From positions 127,700,098 to 127,764,097 of the forward strand of contig JAVHZZ010000005.1 of assembly GCA_036250195.1 (NCBI GenBank): a stretch of DNA of 64,000 nucleotides, in the 5' to 3' direction. Both the position numbers and the translations under genes were made by a program. The notes under the pieces were generated by a model. The model was given only the letters and a program-made list of their open reading frames with translations. It was not told the origin of the DNA and ran no database searches. This document shows positions 10,887 through 20,751 of this stretch, piece after piece. Every line of letters begins with the position of its first letter. Position 1 is the first letter of the stretch. This stretch comes from Mixophyes australis. Taxonomy: Eukaryota; Chordata; Amphibia; Anura; Limnodynastidae.

Positions 10887-13803
10887 TTGCATTTTATCTT
10901 CTCCCGATTATTATTTTTGCTCTGCTTCTCCATTTTATTCTCTAATTGTCCTCTTGCTGTGCCCTGCCCTACAATCACTATTGCTGTACCATATTGTTCA
11001 TTTGGGCACTTGTTTTGTCCCCATCTACTTTTTTTTCTCGCCTTCATTGAAACATCTACCCTCGTGCCTCCTCTTCTGGGTGCTTCTGGTGCTCCTGCTT
11101 CAACCTCCATAACTTATCACTCATCATGCCGCCCCGCTCGGCTCCTATACCCATCCTCTCCCCTCGCCACCTTCCTGGCCCCAACTCTCACAGCCCCTTC
11201 TCTCACCCTCTGCCTCGCTCCATCAACCCTGACAATCTTATCCGAATCTTCCCTCTTCCCTCCCCTTCTCATGTGCCCTCTGGAACTCCAGGTCCATCTG
11301 CAACAAACTCCCCTCCATCCACGACCTCTTCATCTCCAACTCTCCTCCTCTGACACCATCTCACCTGCTGCTCTCTCCTACGGGGGTCTCTCCTTCACCC
11401 ACTCCACCAGACCTGATGGGCGTCCGGGAGGTGGAGTGGGCCTTCTCCTATCCCCCAGCTGCACCTTTTGGGTCATTCCCACCATACCTTCCCTCTTTTT
11501 CTCCTTCTTTGAAGTGCATTCCATCCATCTCTTCTCCCCTATCCACCTCCACGTCTCTGTCATCTACCGACCCCCTGGCCCTACTTCCCTCTTCCTTGAC
11601 AACTTCGCTGCCTGGCTCCCTCACTACCTTCCCTCCGACCTTCCATTCATCATACTTGGCGACTTTAACATCCCCATTGACAACTGCTCTGACCCTGCCA
11701 CCATCAAACTTCTCGCCCTCTCCACCTCACTAGGCCTCACCCAATGGACCTCTTCTCCCACCCACTCTCATGGTCACGCCTTGGACCTTGTCTTCTCTCA
11801 TCTCTGTGACCTCTCCAACTTCTCTAACTCTCCCTTCCCACTCTCTGACCACCATCTCCTCTCCTTCACTCTCTCCTCTTGCCAAGCTCCCACCTCGCCT
11901 AAATCTACCTTCAATAGGCGCAACCTTGTTGCTATTGACCCTACTGCTTTCTCCTCCTCTCTCGAAACTCTCCTCTCTCCTCTTCCCTCCCTGATCTGCC
12001 CTGACCAGGCGTCCTCTCTCTACAACCTTTCCCTCACCACTGCCCTTGATGCTGTTGCCCCGGCCTCCTCCATCCGCCAGCGCCGCCTCATTCCCCATCC
12101 CTGGTGCTCCAATCTTACCCGCTTCCTCCAAAAGTGCTCTCGCACTGCTGAACGCCTCTGGAGAAAATCTCGCTCCCTGGCCGACTTCCTCCACTTTAAA
12201 TTTATCCTCATCTCATTCTGCTCCGCCCTCTCCCTTGCTAAACAATCCTTCTTTAAGTCCCTCATTTCTTCTCACTCCTCCAATCCTAGCCATCTCTTTG
12301 CCACCTTCAACTCCCTCCTCTCTCCACCCCCCCCCCTCCCACCCCGCCTTCCCTCTCCGCCTCTGACCTCGCCACCTTTTTCACTTCCAAAATCGAGGCC
12401 ATCAGACTTAACATCTCCTCCCATCCCTCTCTTCCCCCCATTTTCCCTCCCCCCAACATCCAACCCTGATGCTCCTTCTGCCCCACCTCGGGTGAAGAAG
12501 TTCGTTCACTTATTCTATCCTCTCCACCCTCCACCTGTCCTCTCGACCCTATCCCCTCCTTCACTTTCTCTTTTCCACTGCCTGCTCTTACCTCGCTCAC
12601 CTCTTTAACCTTTCACTCTCCTCTGGAGTAGTCCCCTCCTCATTCAAACACGCTCGTATCTCTCCTATCCTCAAAAAACCTAACCTTGACCCCACCTCAC
12701 CTGCTAACTATCGCCCTATCTCACTTCTCCCCTATGCCTCCAAACTACTTGAGAGGATTGTCTACAGCTGCCTCAACAAACACCTCTCAGACTCCTCCCT
12801 CCTCGACCCTCTCCAATCAGGCTTCCGCCCCCTCCACTCCACTGAAACTGCCCTGGCCAAAGTTACCAACGACCTCTTATTAGCCAAATCCAAGTGTCAC
12901 TTCTCCCTACTCATCCTCCTCGACCACTCTGCGGCCTTCAGCACCGTTGACCACCCCCTCCTGCTACAAACTCTTCTCTCTCTTGGCCTATCTGGTTCTG
13001 TCCTCGCCTGGTTCACCTCATACCTCGCGAACCGCTCCTTCTCTGTATCCACGTCTGGCTCCTCCTTCACCCCCTTCCCTCTCCCTTTTGGAGTCCTCCA
13101 GGGCTCTGTTCTCGACCCTCTTCTATTTTCGCTCTATACCTCCTCCCTTGGTGCTCTCATCTTCTCCTTCGGTCTTCAGTATCACCTTTAAGCTGACGAC
13201 ATCTAACTCTACATCTCCTCGCCCGATCTCTCCCCCTCCCTTCTCTCTCGTGTATCCGCCTGCCTCTCGGCCATCTCCTCCTAGATGTCCTCGCGCATTC
13301 TTAAAATTAACATCTCTAAAACTGAAATAATTGTCTTTCATCCTCCCAGGCTCCCCTTCCACCATGTCCTCTCTATCACTGTCAACAACACCTCCAACTC
13401 TTCTGTCACCCAACTTCGCTGCCTGGGCGTTACCTTCGACTCCTCTCTCTCCTTTACCCCCCACATTCAATCCCTTGCCCAAGCCTGTCGCTTTCAACTT
13501 CGCAACATTGCCCGCATCAGGTCTTTTCTCTCTCAGGATGCCACCAAAACTATCATCCACGCTCTCATTATCTCACGCCTCGACTACTGCAACCTCCTCA
13601 CCGGCCTCCCCCTCTCCCTCCTCGCCCCCCTCCGCTCCATTCTGAATGCGGCTTCCCACTCTAGAATCCAAGACTTCTCCCGGGAAGCCCCTCTTCACTG
13701 GAATGGCCTCCCTCGCTCCGTCCGTCTCTCTCCCACTCTAAGCTACTTCAAACGGGCACTACAAACCCACCTGTTCCTCAAAGCCTACCATCCCTCCACC
13801 TAA
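10887..13803 (+). pseudogene. L2 LINE endonuclease-reverse transcriptase, broken
   Basis: The endonuclease lies in the first long frame (10887-12608): GGVGLLLSPS, SVIYRPPGP, the catalytic LGDFNIPID and the SDHHLLSF active-site end are readable. Reverse transcriptase follows in a shifted frame from about 12655: [32 protein letters not shown], then [13 protein letters not shown] where the first catalytic Asp (normally after AF) is Ser. [13 protein letters not shown] replaces the usual GVPQGSVLGP. The ADD catalytic pair (about 13195) is bracketed by two stops. The C-terminal domain (13285-13803) is one open frame: TQLRCLGVTFDSSLSF, RLDYCNLL, PLHWNGLPRS. A block between about 13650 and 13655 is deleted relative to the 61-kb copy. 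No full protein can be made. Confidence 0.85.
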
Positions 13804-14269
13804 CCCGCTCTCCCCTCCCTCCTCCCATCCCCTCTTCTCTCCTTTACATCAACTGGCCCCTCTTGTACCTGAGTCTTGTTCACCCTCCCTTAGGATGTAA
13901 GCTCATTTGAGCAGGGACCTCTTCCTTTCTGTGTCCTTACCTACTCTTCTGTTCCGTCTTTTCTGCATTAGCCTGCTTGGAGCTTCTGAACTGTTGATAT
14001 TTTTGTTTACTGCTCAGTAATGTTTTATCCTGTACTGTCTATTGTCTGTGCATTGTACGGCACTGCGGAACTCTTGTGGCGCCTAACAAATAAAGGATAA
14101 TAATAATAATAATGGCATCAGGCAAATGAGACGTGAGTGGTATTATCACACTATCACACGTTCTGGAGAGATGATGGATTCTAAAACAAAAAAATAAATA
14201 ATATGTCACAAAGATAATATATTTTGGATCCCTGTATATCTAATATATATCTGTCTACATCAATCTATC

Positions 14270-14476
14270 CAGGGGCGGGCTGGGTTAGACCGCTACTCGG
14301 GCCAGGGGGGTAGGCCGGCCAGCCACCCCCCGGATGCAAAATACAGCACGTTCTCCCCGCGGCCACATCTAATGACATCAGATGCGGCCGCGTCAGCGCA
14401 CAGGCGGCCGCATCACTTGACAGGGGATGCGGCCACCTGTGTGCCCCCCGGGCTTCCCTCTCCCAGCCCGCGCCTA
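14270..14476. mobile_element. 207-bp hAT-type MITE
   Basis: The left end CAGGGGCGGGCTGGG pairs with the inverted right end TAGGCGCGGGCTGGG. An 8-bp duplication, AATCTATC, lies on both sides (14262-14269 and 14477-14484). The interior is very GC-rich with GCGGCCGC words, unlike the AT-rich flanks. No coding capacity. Confidence 0.88.
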
Positions 14477-14573
14477 AATCTATCTATATTTATATGGATA
14501 GATAACAAAATATATGTATATATATATATATGGATAGATAGATATGTATCCACAGTTTTTAACATAATTATAC

Positions 14574-14699
14574 CTTCTGGACTATCAGCATACGTCATTG
14601 ATGTTCCCCGTTCTGCTCTTATTTCCTCAACGTGTCGGGCTTCTGTAAATAACAATAAAGTAGAAAAGAGTATTTACATATCATTTTCAAAAATAAAAT

Positions 14700-14739
<40 letters not shown>

Positions 14740-15523
14740 TATGTATACATACACACACTTTCAAGAAACAACAATGGTCAGAATATAGAAAACATATTTA
14801 AAACAATAAACGAAACAAGCTTCAGTGAAACCATTACCTTGATGGACATCGACAACAGGCTCCGACACGTCTTCCTCAGTCACTCTTCTCCTCTTGTGAG
14901 CTATGAAATAATTTAAAATGAAAATAAAATAATATTACTAGGTTTTGAGTATGAAATAGGGATAAAGATAGAGAGAGAAGGACAGGGAGAGTGAGTGAGA
15001 GAGAGGGAGAGTGGGAGAGGGAGGGAGAAAGAGAGAGGGAGAGAAATGGTGGGAGATATGTGCATATTTTTTTGGGGTGGAAATAGAAATACCTTTTTGA
15101 CTCGGTTCCACAGTTTGGGCAGGAACAGTAGACTTTGTTGAACGCCTTTCATGTTCTGTAATAAAAAAATAGTCAAATAAGCTTTGGACATTTCATGGGC
15201 CATATCTTATTCATTCAAACGAGTACTTTAAAATTTATACCTGTATTTAAAGACGTTTTTGCTACTTCAACTGCGACTTGACTTTCCAAAAGCGATGTCA
15301 CACCTATTGCAAATTTTATTTTTAACATAAATACATATTACTTTCGCCCATTTGTGTACATTTAATACAAAATTCACATACATTAAACCAAGCACGATAA
15401 ATATTTAAAAAACCTTTACATCAGCAGAATCTGAGGCAAAATATTAATACAATATTGCATCCAATACTAATAAGAAGAGGTGTAACATAAATTGTAGTTT
15501 TCTCTAGAGAAATCCAATACACT

Positions 15524-15562
<39 letters not shown>

Positions 15563-15578
15563 CCAATTGAATATGCCC

Positions 15579-15609
<31 letters not shown>

Positions 15610-16060
15610 TTTTTGGATGTGTGTGTGTAAAACTTGTTTTTACAACTAAACAAATATCTGTCTGTTCTGCTATTGGTGCCAGGAGTATTTTTAGTAGTAG
15701 TAGACAATTATGTGAATACCTTTGCATTATGAATTTTTTTTTAAAGCGTTAGCTGACTGTAATGTGTACTGTAAAGTATGTTATCTATGGTTAATGCATA
15801 CATGCATGTGTATATATTATTTTAAATCATACCTTCTCCTTCTACACTCCTCTGGCCCTTGTGTCCTCAAGAGGAACCCAAATCGAAAATACATTAAAAA
15901 ACAACATTAGTACATCTTTATCTAATATTTTAGCAATGAAAGTACAAAGAGGAAATAATTTTTTTTTTTAGTTTAAATTAGTTTGTACATTTACCTTCAG
16001 ATTTGGATTTTCACTTCCTGGGTACTGCTTCCCTTGCATCTCTTCTGCGCCGTGCTGTAT
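14574..16060 (-). other. Array of mini-exons in the MYB-like gene
   Basis: On the - strand, short segments are bounded by AG before and GT after: 16060-15995 (66 nt), 15865-15833 (33), 15303-15241 (63), 15155-15093 (63), 14900-14838 (63) and 14642-14574 (69). All lengths are multiples of three. Exon A ends with one spare base (phase 1), and reading each mini-exon in phase 1-1 keeps the frame open in all but the first, which has one TGA. Translations share an x-H-x-basic start: EHERRSTKS, AHKRRRVTEED, GHKGQRSVEGE, with DTARRRRDARE close to it. A damaged member may lie at 15768-15720. This looks like tandem exon duplication; splicing itself is inferred from consensus sites only. Confidence 0.6.
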
Positions 16061-16640
16061 CTTCTTCCGCAGGTTTGTACAACAAGTTTTTAGAAATCAT
16101 AATAAAAGTTATTCAGATCACAATTTTTAAAGAATATTAAACATACCTTCTTCCACAAGATCAGCACTCAGAATTTGACGTATCTTCTCCTCCCAACCTT
16201 TAAATTCGATGTGCAGTGGCTTGCCACCACCGGTGCCCCTGGAATGTCTTGCAACAGTTGCCATCTTTGCCTTCGTGGTGCGCTTGCAGTCCCGAAAGAG
16301 CTTCTAGCAAACTTCTACTGTTCTGACTCGAACTCCAACTGCTGACACCTCAGAGGCAATCCGGCTCCAAATCTTGAATTTATGTTTGAAGGAGGCCTTC
16401 AGCGTTTCGTAGTGCCGCAGTACCCCAGCAACAAGGACATCATTCTCATCCTCTGTGAAGCACCTGAAGCGTGGTACAGCTGTGCCTTCATCGTCATCTG
16501 AATCACTTTCAACTTCGGTATGTTGCTGCTGGTTGCTTGTTGATGGTTGAACGCTGCTGACAAACTCCTGTCTTCTTCGTTTAAAATGACACAGAGTTTT
16601 CGAAGTAAATAATCTATCACTAAGATATATGTTGGCACCT

Positions 16641-18110
16641 CAGAGGATCTCTCGCCTCTGCTCTGCTTGAGTAGCTAGATGGTTTACAACTTTGGGGCTT
16701 CAAACTCCTTTGAGATACTTATCTATCAGGGAACCTGGCTAATTTGAAAAGACTCTTGGTCAATTGCACAGGTCACTTAGGTCAGTCAGCAACATATACT
16801 TTGAGAGGTTACATAAAATATTCAGATTCTCATACATGAATTCAACAGAAAATAACAATTGGTCATTAGATATACTACATAATCGTCACTTGCCTCAACA
16901 CGGTAATAGCTGTTGTGGTCCCTTACAACTTTACTGAATGAAGTCTGCCGAATGCAGTTGTATATTTTGCACTGTTAACAGTTTTCTACTGGCACAATAT
17001 GCAGCACTTATATTTTGGCACATGCTCTATTTTCTTTTACTGTTGACGTATGTACAATTGGATTGTTATCAGAGGTGATGTCAGGAAGTATAAACAGAGA
17101 AAACATGTAGGTATCATTAGAAGTTTTCTTACACTTTGGACACCGTCTACATTCCCAGGCATTGATGAAATACCTTCTCAGGAAGAGATCTAGGAGTTAG
17201 CAACACTGGAAATGTAAAGATACTAGGATAAGCTATTTTCTGTTGTTCTTTTAATATTACCTATTATTTTATTACTATCACTAAAATGTATTCATCCTTC
17301 TACTTAAACTTCCATGTCTGATGTTTTCATCACCTATTGAAGAGGAAACATTTGCAGCCAAGAGAGAGAGATATGAGTGTAATATCATGTAATATCATCA
17401 TTATATTAAAGATTTATAAGTTTTAAACTATATTATGCTAGATCTGTTTTCTCTTGATTTATATATTTCTTAATAAAAGGCCTTTTTAAAGAATACCTCT
17501 AGCAAGTTCTCTATCACTAGCGAGTGGCACCAGAGGCATCTCTATTACAAAGCACAGTGTAGGATTGATAAGTTCTAAGGATTGGACACCAAAAACACTG
17601 TTATTATTCACACAGTGGTGTAACGCAATTATGACATCATTTTTAAACCTGAATTACACTATATTTTGATTATGTTTTTGTACTGCTGGTGGTCATGATG
17701 GCCCGCACATATGCATTAATGTCAAGGATTGATAAAGCTCTGCTCACAGTGACATTACAGAGACCAAAGGAGTGAGGGAAAAGTGACAGGGGAGAGGAAT
17801 GACATTAAACTGGCAGTTGCAGTGTGGCAGTTGGTCCCTGTCAGCATAGAAAACCAGTGAGTCTGTCAGGGAAGAATCCTGTCATGTTGTCAGCAGAAGA
17901 AGACCTGTGAGTCTGAGAAAAGCAGCGCAGGAGGAAACAGCCAGGAGGGACAGAATGGTATCAGCTCTGACAGGAGGGAGAGTCCTGTCAGACTTGTCAA
18001 CCCTGTCATGTGAGAGAAACAGTTTAAATTTCCTGCGAGATGTCTGGGGAGAAAATAGAATCTAAATGGATGAGTTACGCTTGTTCATTATTTAATGAGA
18101 CTGTGTATTG
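16641..18110. other. Unassigned DNA upstream of the MYB-like gene
   Basis: No protein-like frame on either strand. The promoter of the MYB-like gene and the right end of the Harbinger transposon should lie here, but I could not recognise either. Bases 17740-18020 contain many scattered CTGTCA/TGACAG words without a fixed period. Confidence 0.5.
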
Positions 18111-18448
18111 TAGAGATGTTCATTGACCCCCATGTTTTGGTTTTGGATCTGGATTAACTTCGTATTTTGGTTTTGGTTTTGGCAAAACCGCCCTAGCGTG
18201 TTTTGGTTTTGGATCCCTTTTTTTTTTTTTTGCTAAAATCACATCATTTGGCTCTTTTTTGTTCCTGCATTATTATTAGAGATGGGCGGGTCCGGTTCTC
18301 CGAGAACCGAACCCACCCGAACTTTGGGTATCCGAGTACCGAGCTGAGCAGCTCGGTACTCTCCCGCCCATTCCGAATCCAAATCGAGGCCGAACGTCAT
18401 TGTGACGTCGTCGGATCTCGGGACTCGGTTCTCGCGATACTTCAACTT

Positions 18449-18456
18449 TATAAATA
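18449..18456 (+). promoter_or_regulatory. TATA box of the hAT transposase promoter
   Basis: TATAAATA lies 172 bp inside the left end. The short family H copy has the same word at 52594-52601, 166 bp from its inner left end, with matching context on both sides (GTGACGTCGTCGGATCTCG upstream, GCCATTTGA downstream). Conservation between diverged copies supports function. The TGACGTC word is CREB/ATF-like. Confidence 0.65.
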
Positions 18457-18623
18457 CACGCCTCCACAGCAATCCATCGCCATTTGACAGAGGGAGAGAG
18501 CAGGGTGTAGTCATAGGCTAATTAGAGCAGGGACAGAGAATACAATATTGTTCTTGCAATTGCTCTAACCAAAATCGCTAGTGCAGAGAGGAGGATAGAG
18601 GTTTATTATTTTTTCTTCATATT

Positions 18624-20723
18624 TGGCACTCCCCAGCGCTTTTGGGGTGTCCCCCATAATTGTGCATTAATATTTCTGGCTGTCAAAAGTCATATCTGTC
18701 AGCAGTATCTACTAAATAATTTGTAGCACACCTCAGTGTTTTTGGGGTGTCCTCCCTAATTGTGCATTAATATTTCTGGCTGTCAAAAGTCATATCTGTC
18801 AGCAGTATCTACTCAATAATTTTTAGCACTCCTCAGTGTTTTTGGGGTGTCCTCCCTAATTGTGCATTAATATTTCTGGCTGTCAAAAGTCATATCTGTC
18901 AGCAGTATCTACTAAATAATTTTTAGCACTCCTCAGTGTTTTTGGGGTGTCCTCCCTAATTGTGCATTAATATTTCTGGCTGTCAAAAGTCATATCTGTC
19001 AGCAGTATCTACTCAATAATTTTTAGCACTCCTCAGTGTTTTTGGGGTGTCCTCCCTAATTGTGCATTAATATTTCTGGCTGTCAAAAGTCATATCTGTC
19101 AGCAGTATCTACTCAATAATTTTTAGCACTCCTCAGTGTTTTTGGGGTGTCCTCCCTAATTGTGCATTAATATTTCTGGCTGTCAAAAGTCATATCTGTC
19201 AGCAGTATCTACTCAATAATTTTTAGCACTCCTCAGTGTTTTTGGGGTGTCCTCCCTAATTGTGCATTAATATTTCTGGCTGTCAAAAGTCATATCTGTC
19301 AGCAGTATCTACTCAATAATTTTTAGCACTCCTCAGTGTTTTTGGGGTGTCCTCCCTAATTGTGCATTAATATTTCTGGCTGTCAAAAGTCATATCTGTC
19401 AGCAGTATCTACTCAATAATTTTTAGCACTCCTCAGTGTTTTTGGGGTGTCCTCCCTAATTGTGCATTAATATTTCTGGCTGTCAAAAGTCATATCTGTC
19501 AGCAGTATCTACTCAATAATTTTTAGCACTCCTCAGTGTTTTTGGGGTGTCCTCCCTAATTGTGCATTAATATTTCTGGCTGTCAAAAGTCATATCTGTC
19601 AGCAGTATCTACTCAATAATTTTTAGCACTCCTCAGTGTTTTTGGGGTGTCCTCCCTAATTGTGCATTAATATTTCTGGCTGTCAAAAGTCATATCTGTC
19701 AGCAGTATCTACTCAATAATTTTTAGCACTCCTCAGTGTTTTTGGGGTGTCCTCCCTAATTGTGCATTAATATTTCTGGCTGTCAAAAGTCATATCTGTC
19801 AGCAGTATCTACTCAATCATTTTTAGCACTCCTCAGTGTTTTTGGGGTGTCCTCCCTAATTGTGCATTAATATTTCTGGCTGTCAAAAGTCATATCTGTC
19901 AGCAGTATCTACTAAATAATTTTTAGCACTCCTCAGTGTTTTTGGGGTGTCCTCCCTAATTGTGCATTAATATTTCTGGCTGTCAAAAGTCATATCTGTC
20001 AGCAGTATCTACTCAATAATTTTTAGCACTCCTCAGTGTTTTTGGGGTGTCCTCCCTAATTGTGCATTAATATTTCTGGCTGTCAAAAGTCATATCTGTC
20101 AGCAGTATCTACTCAATAATTTTTAGCACTCCTCAGTGTTTTTGGGGTGTCCTCCCTAATTGTGCATTAATATTTCTGGCTGTCAAAAGTCATATCTGTC
20201 AGCAGTATCTACTCAATAATTTTTAGCACTCCTCAGTGTTTTTGGGGTGTCCTCCCTAATTGTGCATTAATATTTCTGGCTGTCAAAAGTCATATCTGTC
20301 AGCAGTATCTACTAAATAATTTTTAGCACTCCTCAGTGTTTTTGGGGTGTCCTCCCTAATTGTGCATTAATATTTCTGGCTGTCAAAAGTCATATCTGTC
20401 AGCAGTATCTACTCAATAATTTTTAGCACTCCTCAGTGTTTTTGGGGTGTCCTCCCTAATTGTGCATTAATATTTCTGGCTGTCAAAAGTCATATCTGTC
20501 AGCAGTATCTACTCAATAATTTTTAGCACTCCTCAGTGTTTTTGGGGTGTCCTCCCTAATTGTGCATTAATATTTCTGGCTGTCAAAAGTCATATCTGTC
20601 AGCAGTATCTACTCAATAATTTTTAGCACTCCTCAGTGTTTTTGGGGTGTCCTCCCTAATTGTGCATTAATATTTCTGGCTGTCAAAAGTCATAACTGTC
20701 AGCAGAATCTACTAAATAATTTT
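18624..20723 (+). repeat. Array of 21 copies of a 100-bp repeat
   Basis: The unit runs from AGCACTCCTCAGTGTTTTTG to ACTCAATAATTTTT. Period is exactly 100 bp over 2.1 kb. Inner copies are almost identical, varying mainly at ACTCAATAAT versus ACTAAATAAT, with one CAATCAT. The first copies (18624-18723, 18724-18823) and the last (20624-20723) carry the most changes. The array stops 28 bases before the transposase ATG, so it lies in the 5' leader or in a leader intron. It is not a CRISPR: no unique spacers. Confidence 0.97.
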
Positions 20724-20751
20724 TAGCACTCCCCAGTGGTTTGCGCTCAGA

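Larger units (their letters stand above)
9785..14111 (+). mobile_element. L2-clade LINE, near full length, 4.3 kb
   Basis: A non-LTR retrotransposon that copies itself by target-primed reverse transcription. It has a pyrimidine-rich 5' region (9785-10880), an endonuclease domain, a reverse transcriptase domain, a 3' UTR and a (TAA)n tail ending at 14111. ATGGCAT occurs on both sides (9778-9784 and 14112-14118), a likely 7-bp target duplication. It sits inside the Harbinger MYB-like gene between the mini-exons and the C-terminal exons. Clade assignment rests on the TSSLG block after the QGSV motif, the C-terminal HWNGLPRS-type region and the tail; Rex1 or CR1 are less likely. Confidence 0.85.
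7550..16640 (-). pseudogene. Harbinger MYB-like partner gene, many exons, split by a LINE
   Basis: Autonomous Harbinger elements encode a second, DNA-binding protein with a MYB/SANT trihelix domain that helps the transposase reach the nucleus and the ends. Exon A (about 16640-16147) encodes an acidic ESDSDDDEG stretch, then the MYB region RFRCFTEDENDVLVAGVLRH, IWSRIASEVSAVGVRVRTVE and KLFRDCKRTTKAKMA. A TAG codon breaks it between VEVC and KLFRD (about 16303). A GT donor follows LVEE. Very short exons then run down to 14574. The rest of the coding region lies beyond the L2 insertion: a frame at 9595-9281 (MEDRVQRIGDSV, helix-like) and a Gln-rich and acidic C-terminal frame at 9119-8820 (MAQMHMQQQQQ; EEPEEEIINRMSEEEEG). 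Possible last exons lie near 8580-8625, 8300-8350 and 7600-7670, with AATAAA on the - strand near 7553. Several stops make this copy a pseudogene. Confidence 0.75.

Noticed and set aside
10887..12608. 573-codon host gene
   Set aside because: The frame carries LINE endonuclease motifs and then frameshifts into LINE reverse transcriptase; it ends in a (TAA)n tail typical of an L2.
14913..15203. 96-codon frame rich in Ser/Leu/Pro
   Set aside because: It reads through a GA/TC microsatellite on the same strand as a mini-exon and has stops in the expected phase.
15562..15578. Right end of the Harbinger transposon
   Set aside because: CCAATTGAATATGCCC resembles the inverted left end, but the MYB-like gene extends a further kilobase to the right, so it cannot bound the whole element. 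It may be a separate remnant.
18624..20723. CRISPR array
   Set aside because: Repeats are directly adjacent 100-bp units without unique spacers, inside a eukaryotic hAT transposon.
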